Shown in pieces: positions 53,295-61,101 of a stretch of DNA of 64,000 nucleotides. Each line of letters opens with the position of its first letter. Within the stretch, counting starts at the first letter, position 1. The DNA is from Allomeiothermus silvanus DSM 9946 (lineage in GTDB: Bacteria > Deinococcota > Deinococci > Deinococcales > Thermaceae). The translations under genes were made by a program, and so were the position numbers. The notes below the pieces were generated by a model that worked only from the letters and a program-made list of their open reading frames with translations, did no database searches and was not told the origin of the DNA. The DNA is taken from positions 2,876,279 through 2,940,278 of the forward strand of contig NC_014212.1 of the NCBI RefSeq assembly GCF_000092125.1, read 5' to 3'.

Positions 53295-55148
53295 TTACGC
53301 TCCTTTCCAGCGTCTGCGGGTCAGGCGAACGATGCCGCCCAAACACACCACCAGGATAGCCAAGGCGAAAGCCCGGGGCTCGAGGATCTCCGGGGGATTA
53401 GCCCAGCGCACCGCCGCTATGAGCCCCAGGATAGCCGCCAGGGGTAACATGAACCGTTCGAGCAGGTACACCCCAGTGTACGCCGCCACTACCCCGACCC
53501 CGATAAACACCCCCTCTTGGAACGGCAGCAACTCGTTGTCTACAAGGGCCATTATCCCGATCAAAACCAGCAACCCCACCACCCACCAGCCCCGCCAGGT
53601 CGCCAGGAAAGCCAACGCCTGGAAAGCCAACACGCCCACCAGGGCGTAAAGCCCCGCCCGGATCCAGGGGAAGGGCTCGAGGTATAGGGGGAAGTGGGTT
53701 CCATACCACTGCCGTAGCACCGTATCCGCTGGGGCCAGCAGGGGCTCGAGGCTCACCGGTTGCACCGCAAATACCAGATAACCCAACAGGGCCATCGCCA
53801 CCAGGTTCAGCAGGATCAGGAGAGGCCGAGTAAAGCGTGCGGTGCGCCGGTTTGGGGTTGGGGTTGGCGTAGGGAACGGGCTCGGTTGCGGCGTCGGGTT
53901 GGGGGACGGACGGGGTTGTGGGCCAGGATTCGGCGGAGGTGCTACGGGCGTGAGGTTCAGGCTCACCCGGATTTGCTGAGCGGGCTTGACCTCAACCGTG
54001 ACACCGCGCGGCTGGAACCCCGGCGCCTGGGCGCTGAGCCGATATTGTCCGGCGGGCACGCTGCCAAAGCTCTGATCCCCCTGAAAGACCCGCCGCAAGC
54101 CAGGCCCTTGCAATTCGACTGTAGCTTCGCGGGGCGTCACCTGAACCACCAGCGAGCCCGTGTTGGGCGCGGGGGCGAGCCGCGAGCGGCCCAGGAGCAG
54201 GGCGCGGAACTCCGCCACCGACTGGGGGCGCTCGTCCACCCGGATCTCCAGGGCCTTATTGACGGCCTGCTCGAGACGTGTGTTTCGCTGCGCGAAATCA
54301 TCTAGGCCGTCCGGGGTAGCTGGGGGCAGCCGGATCGCCAGGTTGCTCTGGATGCGGTCGGTGGCGGCGGGTGGCGGGGCTCCGGTGAGCGCGTGATAAA
54401 GGGTGGCCCCCAGCGCGTAGAGGTCGGTGTAGGGGCCGAATTTGCCCGCACTGCCGTACTGCTCTAAGGGGGCGTAGCCGGGGGTCACCAGTCGGGTATG
54501 GGTGATGGTCTTGCCCCGGGCGAACTGCCGGGCCGAGCCAAAGTCGATGAGCACCACCCGGCCCTCTTCAGTGAGGAATACGTTGTCGGGTTTGATGTCG
54601 CGGTGTAGGAGCCCGGCCTTGTGCACCACCTCGAGCGCATCAGCCAGCTTCACCGCGATGGCCTGCACCTCTCCCGCCGGAAGCTTACCCACCTGCTCAA
54701 GCCGCTTCCCCAGGGTCTGGCCACGCAAGAACTCCATCACCAGATAGGCAGTGCCGTTTTCCTCGAAGACATCAAACACCTTGACGATGCCAGGGTGGTT
54801 GAAGCGCGCGAGCAGCCGGGCCTCGTCCTCGAAGCGCTTCATGGTCTCGAGGAACTCATTGCCCGCCAACGAGGTCGGTGGGATCACCCGGCTGGCGCGG
54901 CGCACCGCCCCCTCAGGGAACAGTTCTTTGATCGCCACCGGCTGCTGGCGGCGGGTGTCGGCCCCCAAGTAGGTGATGCCAAACCCCCCCTGCCCCAGCA
55001 CCTTCCCTAGAGTGTACTGCCCGCCTTTGAGCCGAGTGCCCTGGGCCAGGTTGTGGGCCGGAGCAAAGAGGCTCGAGCCACAGGCTGGGCACCGAGCCGC
55101 ACCAGGGGGAACTGGGCTGGCGCAGTAAGGGCAATGCTCCATACTCAA
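53295..55148 (-). CDS. Membrane Ser/Thr protein kinase with zinc ribbon and PEGA domain
   Basis: A 617-aa Hanks-type kinase. Order: zinc ribbon CPYCASPVPPGAARCPACG (1-25); kinase domain with GQGGFGITYLG, Lys in VAIKELF, LHRDIKPDNVFLTEEGRVVLIDFGSAR (about 35-310); PEGA-type beta domain (about 330-405); a P-rich linker; then about five membrane helices to the C-terminus. In the C-lobe, the segment LDDFAQRNTR is coded by a diverged P1 repeat near 54273-54302 and may be an insertion. It is co-transcribed with vWA, FHA and PP2C genes. Kinase activity is likely since HRD, DFG and the Lys are intact. Confidence 0.9.
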   Translation of the reverse strand: MSMEHCPYCASPVPPGAARCPACGSSLFAPAHNLAQGTRLKGGQYTLGKVLGQGGFGITYLGADTRRQQPVAIKELFPEGAVRRASRVIPPTSLAGNEFLETMKRFEDEARLLARFNHPGIVKVFDVFEENGTAYLVMEFLRGQTLGKRLEQVGKLPAGEVQAIAVKLADALEVVHKAGLLHRDIKPDNVFLTEEGRVVLIDFGSARQFARGKTITHTRLVTPGYAPLEQYGSAGKFGPYTDLYALGATLYHALTGAPPPAATDRIQSNLAIRLPPATPDGLDDFAQRNTRLEQAVNKALEIRVDERPQSVAEFRALLLGRSRLAPAPNTGSLVVQVTPREATVELQGPGLRRVFQGDQSFGSVPAGQYRLSAQAPGFQPRGVTVEVKPAQQIRVSLNLTPVAPPPNPGPQPRPSPNPTPQPSPFPTPTPTPNRRTARFTRPLLILLNLVAMALLGYLVFAVQPVSLEPLLAPADTVLRQWYGTHFPLYLEPFPWIRAGLYALVGVLAFQALAFLATWRGWWVVGLLVLIGIMALVDNELLPFQEGVFIGVGVVAAYTGVYLLERFMLPLAAILGLIAAVRWANPPEILEPRAFALAILVVCLGGIVRLTRRRWKGA

Positions 55149-55216
55149 AGTCTTACCTGGATCTGGAAAGGTTCTATATCCTTCGGTACAAGGGGGGTAA
55201 GTAGGCGGATCTGGGT

Positions 55217-56620
55217 TCAGGCTCCGGTAATCTTGCGGATCTCCTCGTCGGAGGGGAGTGCACTACCGGGTTCAGCCTTGAGGGTCTGGGTCTTGGCCCC
55301 GATCTTGAGGGTCTTCTGGGTGCCCAGGCTGAGGGTCTTGCTGCTTCGGAGTTCGCCCACCGCCCGGTCGAGGGCTTGGGTCATAGCTGAATTGCCCAGC
55401 TTTACCGTCATGTTGCGGGCCAACTCGAGGGTCTTGGCGGCCTTGGCCGGGTCGCTCTTGGCCTCCTGGGCAGCCTGCTTGATCAGCATTTCGATGTTGC
55501 GCTGCTGCACCCACTGCATCACCTGCGGGTCGATCCGCGAGGAGAGGCTTTCGTTGGTGGTGAACTCGGCCACCACGTCGATAGGTGGCAGCTCGCCGCG
55601 GTAGCCCTGCCCCGGAACCTCGTAGGTGAGCCCGAGCTGGGCGAGCCGGATGCGCGAGGGCCCACGGGTAGGCAGGGTAAACTCGAGGATGTAGACGGTC
55701 CAGTCCCCGGCTTCGGCGTTGCCCAAAGGGTGCGGCTGTACCGAGCGGTCCACCTCGGTCTGGGTAGGGTAGACCCGGGTGATGCGCTCAAGGGCCACGT
55801 CCCTGACCGTCTTGACGCTGAGCGTGACGTTGGTCACAACCTCCAAAGCAGCGTGCTCGAGTTCGCCCAGGATGGCCTGTGGCAGCTCGCTGGCTCGCAG
55901 GCTGGGCGGCTGGGGGTTCTGGTTATCCGGAATCACATGAAAGGGCTTGCCCTGGGTGCGGTCGGTGATCTCGGCCAGGAGGTCGTCGTTCCACTCGTCC
56001 CCCACCCCGATGGCCGTCACCGGGATACGAGCTTGGGCCAGTTGGGCAGCGACCGTTTCCACTAAAGGCTCGTCGAAGGTCTGCCCATCCGTGAGCAGGA
56101 TCAAGCGGCGGCTTCCCGCTTCGCGCTCGAGCAGCCGCATCCCTTCACGCATCCCAGCCCCCATCTGGGTTCCCCCCGAGTACTGGGTGAGCCGCTCGGC
56201 AGCAGCCACCAACCGGGCTTTTTCGTTGGCGGGGGTGAAGGGCTGGACTACCTCGGCAACGTCGTCGAACTTGACGATAGCCAGCCGATCCGAGGGCTGT
56301 AACTGCGGGCTGCTCAGCAGGTTTTGCAGGGCCTCTATCACCAAGTCTATCTTGCTTTTGGCCCCCCGCACCACCTCGTAGTCCTTGCCATCTACCCGCA
56401 CACTTTGCCCGGTGCGCTCGGTAGGCTCGGTCACCACCTCGCGCATCGAGCCTGAAGTGTCCACGACGAAGGCCACCACGAGTTGGGGCCTGGAACGGGT
56501 AGCCTCGGCGGAGGGGCGAATCTTGAGGGCCAAAAACAGCTTCTGGCCGGGTTGGTTAGCTTGCAGATACTCCCGGTGAGGTTGAACGCTGGCTTCTAAA
56601 AGGGCTTCCACCACAGACAT
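55217..56620 (-). CDS. vWA-domain protein with Thr-rich tail, partner of the kinase
   Basis: A 467-aa cytoplasmic protein, start ATG 56620 after GGGGAAAGG. The von Willebrand A domain (about 40-230) has the metal site DTSGSM and later LLTDGQTFDE. A second beta domain and a helical part follow. The last ~50 residues are rich in Thr before Leu or Gln (SKTLSLGTQKTLKIGAKTQT), a plausible phosphorylation target for the kinase and ligand for the FHA protein. vWA, kinase and PP2C together recall the TerY-phosphorylation triad described from comparative genomics. First gene of the operon. Confidence 0.87.
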   Translation of the reverse strand: MSVVEALLEASVQPHREYLQANQPGQKLFLALKIRPSAEATRSRPQLVVAFVVDTSGSMREVVTEPTERTGQSVRVDGKDYEVVRGAKSKIDLVIEALQNLLSSPQLQPSDRLAIVKFDDVAEVVQPFTPANEKARLVAAAERLTQYSGGTQMGAGMREGMRLLEREAGSRRLILLTDGQTFDEPLVETVAAQLAQARIPVTAIGVGDEWNDDLLAEITDRTQGKPFHVIPDNQNPQPPSLRASELPQAILGELEHAALEVVTNVTLSVKTVRDVALERITRVYPTQTEVDRSVQPHPLGNAEAGDWTVYILEFTLPTRGPSRIRLAQLGLTYEVPGQGYRGELPPIDVVAEFTTNESLSSRIDPQVMQWVQQRNIEMLIKQAAQEAKSDPAKAAKTLELARNMTVKLGNSAMTQALDRAVGELRSSKTLSLGTQKTLKIGAKTQTLKAEPGSALPSDEEIRKITGA

Positions 56621-56780
56621 CCTTTCCCCAGATACAGTCTTTCCGAATAATCTCACGCCGGGCTGAGTTTGTCTTGAGACCTACCCCAGTCACGCTGGCG
56701 GGCCTGCCCCAACCGGGGGATCTCCTAATTCTATTGGAAGCCGACCCCCTGTTTATAAACCCTAACCTGCATTAAAAGCA

Positions 56781-56810
56781 AAAACCGGAGCCTAAGCGAC
56801 TCCGGTTTTT
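56781..56810 (-). terminator. Rho-independent terminator after tRNA-Val
   Basis: AAAACCGGAG and CTCCGGTTTT form a 10-bp stem with a 9-nt loop, with more T on the minus strand, 14 nt beyond the tRNA 3' end. Confidence 0.85.
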
Positions 56811-56823
56811 CTCGTCCTGGTGC

Positions 56824-56898
56824 TGGTGGGCGATGTAGGATTTGAACCTACGACCCCACGCGTGTGAAGCGTGTGCTCTCCCGCTGAGCTAATCGCCC
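56824..56898 (-). tRNA. tRNA-Val (anticodon CAC), CCA encoded
   Basis: A 75-nt cloverleaf on the minus strand. Acceptor GGGCGAT pairs with ATCGCCC, then A-CCA. D arm GCTC/GAGC, anticodon stem ACGCT-type with loop CTTCACACG giving CAC, and T arm GTAGG-TTCAAAT-CCTAC. It reads the GTG codon. Confidence 0.95.
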
Positions 56899-56949
56899 AA
56901 GTTTAGGGTTCGCCCTAGCGAACGCATTCAAAAGGGTAGCACCCTGCTC

Positions 56950-58029
56950 TCAGGGTGTCAAGAAGATGTAATCGGTCAACACATTTGAGACTCTTTGAGG
57001 AACCGACTCCTCTTGCATCTTAGCCAAAAACTCCAGCGGAGCAAGACCCCCCAGGGCCATGTGAGGCCTTCGGCGGTTGTAGTAGTCCAGGTAGGTATCC
57101 AGCTCTGCCTGCAGCTCGCTGAGCGGGGTGGGCAAAGGCCGGGTGTAGAACTCCTCCTTGAAGGTCCGCTGCATCCGCTCCACGTGACCATTGAGTTTAG
57201 GACTCCTCGGCGGTAGCACAAACAAGGCAATCCCCAGAGCACAGCAGGCCTCCTCAAACTCGGCCATGAACTCGCTGCCCCCATCCACCTGGATGGCCCG
57301 GATGGGAAAAGGGGCCCTGGCCAGAAGCAAGGACAAGAACCCCTCAGAAAGCTTAGCCGTGGCCCGGCTGTGCACCTCCGCCAGGACAAACCGGCTATGG
57401 AGGTCAATCGCCGAGAAGTGCTTGACCATGCTTCCCGGTCCTAAGGTCAGGGTGAGGGTGTCCACCTGGACCAGGTCCCCAGGAGCCCTGGCCTCGTATC
57501 CTCGGGGCTTCCTTTTGGCGTAGGGCCGGTTTACCCTTCGCTTTAGCTTCCTTCTTTGAGTCCGGGCCAGGTAGCCGGCCACGCTCTCGATACGTCGGTG
57601 CTTCTCCAGGTAGGCCAGGATGCGCCCCACCGTGCGTTCGCTCATCTGGAAACCCTCCTTGCGGAGGGTAAGCCAGATGGACCAGCGTCCCCAGGTGGGG
57701 TTTTCCTTGCGGAGAGTTTCTATTCTAATGAGCAGCCCTGGGGTCCAGTGGACCTTTGTGCGCAGGTGCTTAGGGCGGCGGGAGCGGGGTTTGAGTCCAG
57801 CCAGGCCCTTTTCTTTTAGGGCTTTTTGCCAGCGGTGGTAGGTGGCCCGGCTGATCCCGACCAGGTCCTGGATCTCCTTCCAGCTCTTTTTACTTTCACG
57901 CAGGGCTTTGACCAGTCGGAGCTTGCGCAGACGTTCCTGGACCTCTGGGTCGCTTGCGTTGGCCTCGGCCAGCCTCTGTGCTTGTCTAGCGCCTCTCCAT
58001 ATCTCTCGGCCAACGGTGGTAAACTGCAC
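56950..58029 (-). CDS. IS481-family transposase, copy 2
   Basis: A 359-aa transposase nearly identical to copy 1 (Arg instead of Gly in TQRRKLKRR). As in copy 1, no stop lies inside the element; the frame leaves the right end at 56967 and takes five host codons (FLTP region) to a stop in flanking DNA at 56950. Starts at GTG 58029 after AAGGAGG. DDE residues intact, so presumably functional. Confidence 0.93.
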   Translation of the reverse strand: MQFTTVGREIWRGARQAQRLAEANASDPEVQERLRKLRLVKALRESKKSWKEIQDLVGISRATYHRWQKALKEKGLAGLKPRSRRPKHLRTKVHWTPGLLIRIETLRKENPTWGRWSIWLTLRKEGFQMSERTVGRILAYLEKHRRIESVAGYLARTQRRKLKRRVNRPYAKRKPRGYEARAPGDLVQVDTLTLTLGPGSMVKHFSAIDLHSRFVLAEVHSRATAKLSEGFLSLLLARAPFPIRAIQVDGGSEFMAEFEEACCALGIALFVLPPRSPKLNGHVERMQRTFKEEFYTRPLPTPLSELQAELDTYLDYYNRRRPHMALGGLAPLEFLAKMQEESVPQRVSNVLTDYIFLTP

Positions 58030-58106
58030 CTGGGGAACCTCCTTTCCTGGTCGGTTCCCCTCTTTTTATCCCAGCTTAGAGTCTCACATGTGTTTGTCCG
58101 GGTTCA
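56967..58106 (-). mobile_element. IS481-family insertion sequence, copy 2 (1140 bp)
   Basis: Bounded by the same inverted ends as copy 1 and flanked by the 5-bp duplication GAAGA (56962-56966 and 58107-58111). It is inverted relative to copy 1 and sits between tRNA-Val and argB. Confidence 0.95.
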
Positions 58107-58138
58107 GAAGACCTGCCTGCCGAATCACAGCCGCACAC

Positions 58139-58167
58139 TTCACCTGCGGGAACTCCCCGTCTATGAT
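58139..58167 (+). promoter_or_regulatory. argB promoter, leaderless type
   Basis: -10 TATGAT (58162-58167) ends 6 nt before ATG 58174; a weak -35 TTCACC (58139-58144) is 17 nt upstream. The IS481 end lies 32 bp before the -35, so the core is intact. Confidence 0.5.
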
Positions 58168-58173
58168 TTCGAC

Positions 58174-58920
58174 ATGAGCCTAAGCCTATTGATAAAAATC
58201 GGGGGGAGCCTCAGGGGCGCTTCCGAACTTCTCGACGAAATCGCCGCTTATCCCGGCCGGCTGGTTCTGGTCCACGGAGGCGGGCCCAATATCGGGGAAT
58301 GGCTCAACCGCATGGGCTTCGAAACCCATTTCTACAAGGGCTTACGGGTAACCCCACCCGAGCAGATGGAGGTAGTAGAGATGGTGCTGACCACCCTGGG
58401 AAAGGGTCTTGCCCATAGCCTCACCCAGCGGGGGCGACCTGCCGTAGCTCTCACCGGGCGCGACGCGAATCTACTGCAAGCGAATCTACTCGAGCCCGCC
58501 CTGGGGCGGGTCGGTGAGGTCAGCCAGGTCAACACCCAAGTGCTCGAGCAATTGCTGAACCTCGGGCTGACCCCGCTCATCGCCCCCATCGGGCTCGACA
58601 GCCAAGGCCCGCTCAACATCAACGCCGACACCGCCGCCGGGGCCGTGGCCGGAGCGATGGGCTTGCCTGCGGTGTTTCTGACCGACGTAGTGGGCGTGCT
58701 GCGTGACCCCAAAGACCCTTCGAGCCGTTTCGCCGAGCTATCCAAGGGCGAAGTGCACACCCTGATTGGCCAGGGGGTGATCTCTGGCGGGATGATCCCC
58801 AAGGTCGAAGCAGCTTTGGGTGCTCTCGATAAGGGGGCTCCCTGGGCAGCGATTGCTCGGGGAGCGAGGGGCGTACTGGAGGCGGTGCTCTCTGGCGAGA
58901 CGGGAACCCGAGTGGCGTAG
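58174..58920 (+). CDS. argB: Acetylglutamate kinase
   Basis: A 248-aa amino-acid kinase. Family segments: LIKIGGSLRG (Lys and Gly-rich loop), VLVHGGGPNIGEWLNRMG, GLRVTPPEQMEVVEMVLTTLGKGL, NINADTAAGAVAGAMG and GGMIPKVEAAL. The Arg in LRVT and GGMIPK point to ArgB rather than the LysZ paralogue used in Thermus lysine synthesis. It phosphorylates N-acetylglutamate in arginine synthesis. I start at ATG 58174; the open frame upstream crosses the IS481 element antisense to its transposase and is not native. Confidence 0.88.
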   Translation: MSLSLLIKIGGSLRGASELLDEIAAYPGRLVLVHGGGPNIGEWLNRMGFETHFYKGLRVTPPEQMEVVEMVLTTLGKGLAHSLTQRGRPAVALTGRDANLLQANLLEPALGRVGEVSQVNTQVLEQLLNLGLTPLIAPIGLDSQGPLNINADTAAGAVAGAMGLPAVFLTDVVGVLRDPKDPSSRFAELSKGEVHTLIGQGVISGGMIPKVEAALGALDKGAPWAAIARGARGVLEAVLSGETGTRVA

Positions 58921-58962
58921 AGGTCGTTTCCCCCCGACCGCCGGTTTTCGTAGAATCCCCTT

Positions 58963-59991
58963 ATGAAAGCCGTGTTGATGGAAGCTCGAGGTGGACCCGA
59001 AGTCCTGCGCTGGGGTGAGATCGAAGCCCCCCAGCCGGGAGCCCTCGAGGTGCGGGTGCAGGTAAAAGCGGTGGCCCTCAACCACCTCGACGTGTGGGTA
59101 CGCAAGGGCACCGCCAGCCCCAAGCTTCCCCTGCCCCACATCCTAGGCTGCGACGTAGCGGGAATCGTGGAATCGGTGGGGCCAGGGGTAGAAGGCTTCC
59201 AGCCCGGCGAGGCAGTAGTGCTGAACCCGGGCGTCTCCTGTGGGCGCTGCGAACGGTGTCTCTCGGGAGCAGACAACCTCTGCCCCAATTACCAGATTAT
59301 CGGCGAGCACCGCTGGGGTGGGTATGCCGAGTACATCGTGGTGCCCGAGGTGAACTTAGCCCCTAAACCCGCCCACCTCTCCTGGGAGGAAGCCGCCAGC
59401 ATCCCGCTGACTTTTCTCACCGCCTGGCAGATGGTAGTGGACAGGCTCCGGGTCCAGCCTGGCGAGGATGTGCTGGTGATGGCAGCGGGCTCGGGTGTCT
59501 CGGTGGCAGCTATTCAGATCGCCAAGCTTTACGGGGCCCGGGTGATCGCCACCTCCAGCAGCCCGGAGAAGCTCAGTGCAGCCCGGCAACTCGGGGCCGA
59601 CGAGGTGGTCAACTACAATGAACCCGGCTGGAGCCAACGGGTCAAGGAACTCACCCAGGGCAAGGGGGCCGACGCGGTGGTAGATCACACCGGCGCCGAA
59701 TTCTGGCCCGAGGTCATCAAGGCCACCGCCTGGGGGGGGCGAATCAGCCTATCGGGGGCTTCCTCGGGTTCCCAAGCAACCACGCCTCTCGCGCACATCT
59801 TCTACCGCCAGCTCTCCATCCTTGGCTCGACCATGGCCTCCAAGAGCCGCCTCTTCCCTATCCTGAGGTGGGTGGACCAGGGCAAACTCAAACCGGTAGT
59901 GGGGATGGTGCTCCCCCTCGAGGCCGCCGCCGAAGGGCACCGTAGGCTCGAGAACCGCCAAGTGTTCGGGAAGGTAGTGCTGCGAGTATAG
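58963..59991 (+). CDS. Zinc-type medium-chain alcohol dehydrogenase / quinone oxidoreductase family
   Basis: A 342-aa MDR-superfamily protein. A catalytic GroES-like domain has the structural-zinc Cys quartet CGRCERCLSGADNLC near 98-112 and HILGCDVAGIVESVGPGV; the nucleotide domain has VLVMAAGSGVSVAAIQIAKLYGA. NAD(P)H-linked oxidation of an alcohol or aldehyde is likely; substrate unknown. Downstream of argB by 42 bp. Confidence 0.88.
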   Translation: MKAVLMEARGGPEVLRWGEIEAPQPGALEVRVQVKAVALNHLDVWVRKGTASPKLPLPHILGCDVAGIVESVGPGVEGFQPGEAVVLNPGVSCGRCERCLSGADNLCPNYQIIGEHRWGGYAEYIVVPEVNLAPKPAHLSWEEAASIPLTFLTAWQMVVDRLRVQPGEDVLVMAAGSGVSVAAIQIAKLYGARVIATSSSPEKLSAARQLGADEVVNYNEPGWSQRVKELTQGKGADAVVDHTGAEFWPEVIKATAWGGRISLSGASSGSQATTPLAHIFYRQLSILGSTMASKSRLFPILRWVDQGKLKPVVGMVLPLEAAAEGHRRLENRQVFGKVVLRV

Positions 59992-60009
59992 GCGACCTGC
60001 GTGCAGCGC

Positions 60010-60336
60010 TCACAGGCAGGCGTTTTGCGTTTTATGGCTTTGCACGTAGGCCAACGCCGCCCGCACGGCGTGCAGCCGGAGCCGCTGACCAGGGGCAAAG
60101 TCGAGCGCATAGACCTCGATGCCCCGCAAGAGGAGCGCCTTTAGGAGTTCTTCCTTTTCCCGCCACTGTACAGCCTGAAAAGTCTGCAAATCAGCCAATT
60201 CGGGGGTCAGCCGTTGCAGGTGCTGGGCCCCTTGGGAATCGGTATAAATAAGTGCCGGGGAGCCCTCGAGGTTTCTGAGCAAAATCGGCTCCTCATAACG
60301 CCCCAGATAGTACAAAGGGCTATCCAGATGTTCCAT
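60010..60336 (-). CDS. Hypothetical protein, 108 aa
   Basis: Not recognised. It reads EHLDSPLYYLGRYEEPILLRNLEGSPALIY and continues with a helical, charged part ending near two His and a Cys. No signal, membrane segment or motif. Divergent from the NYN gene with 30 bp between starts, so they may share a control region (TATAGGATACC near 60340-60350). Confidence 0.55.
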   Translation of the reverse strand: MEHLDSPLYYLGRYEEPILLRNLEGSPALIYTDSQGAQHLQRLTPELADLQTFQAVQWREKEELLKALLLRGIEVYALDFAPGQRLRLHAVRAALAYVQSHKTQNACL

Positions 60337-60366
60337 CTGTTATAGGATACCTTCCCCTCTACTGCT

Positions 60367-61008
60367 ATGATGGGGGGCGTGAGAATCGCATTGTTCATTG
60401 ACGGCTCGTATATGTATAACGCGGCCAAGCGGCTCGGCTGGAACGTGGACCACCGCCGGGTGATCGGCCAATTCGCTACGCCAGAAGAGCTGTATAACGC
60501 CTTCTACTATGCTCCCATCACCGACAGCGAAGATGAGCGGCAACAGAAGTTTCTCGATGCGCTAGTCTTCATGGGGTACACAGTACGTAGCCGCGAGGTG
60601 CGGGGCGAACCCCGCTTCGAGGCCTTGATCGCCACCGACATGCTCATCACCGCCCCCCGCTGGGACCGGGCGGTGGTCGCTAGCGGTGCAGGGGAGCTGG
60701 CCCACGCCCTGGGGGCACTGCGGGCTCAGGGCAAAGAGCTGTATCTGGTCGGAGTCGCCGAACTCACCGATCTATGGCTTAGAAACCAAGCTGACCGCTT
60801 TCTGGACCTGCGCGACATGCGCGAAGGCCTCGAGCGTCAGGGCGGCGGGCGGCGGATGTACCCCGGCTATTCCGAAGAAACTGTGCGTAATGAACCCGAA
60901 ATCGGGGGGGAGGCGTTGGTTTCGCCGCATAGCGGGGAGGAGCAAAATTCCTCTCAAAGCGAGAATAAGGGGCGGGGGCTATTCGAAAGCCTCGAGGACG
61001 AGCTTTAA
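60367..61008 (+). CDS. NYN-domain (LabA/DUF88-like) putative nuclease, with repeat-derived segment
   Basis: A 213-aa PIN-like protein. NYN motifs: IALFIDGSYMYNAAKRLGW with the first Asp, LIATDMLITAPRWDRAVVASGAGELAHALGALRAQGKELYLVGV with the TD and middle acidic residues, and FLDLRDM. NYN proteins are RNA-processing or RNA-decay nucleases. After residue ~175 the tail is low complexity and includes EALVSPHSGEEQ, coded by a P2-like repeat (60910-60946), before a final acidic SLEDEL. Confidence 0.8.
   Translation: MMGGVRIALFIDGSYMYNAAKRLGWNVDHRRVIGQFATPEELYNAFYYAPITDSEDERQQKFLDALVFMGYTVRSREVRGEPRFEALIATDMLITAPRWDRAVVASGAGELAHALGALRAQGKELYLVGVAELTDLWLRNQADRFLDLRDMREGLERQGGGRRMYPGYSEETVRNEPEIGGEALVSPHSGEEQNSSQSENKGRGLFESLEDEL
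60910..60946 (+). repeat. P2-like repeat in the NYN gene
   Basis: A diverged 37-bp unit beginning GAGGCGTTGGTTTCGCCGCA and ending GGGGAGGAGC. It lies in the variable C-terminal tail. Confidence 0.6.
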
Positions 61009-61101
61009 CAATTCCTGCTCGTGCGGCCATCTCCCTGCTCACCCCTCTTGATAAATCGGCAACATTCGCGGCCTTAGGTCTGGCGTAGGCTCGAGCCTGG
61101 C

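Noticed and set aside
57826-58173. N-terminal extension of argB through the IS481 element
   Set aside because: It would be antisense to the transposase and depends on the insertion; ArgB homology begins at ATG 58174.
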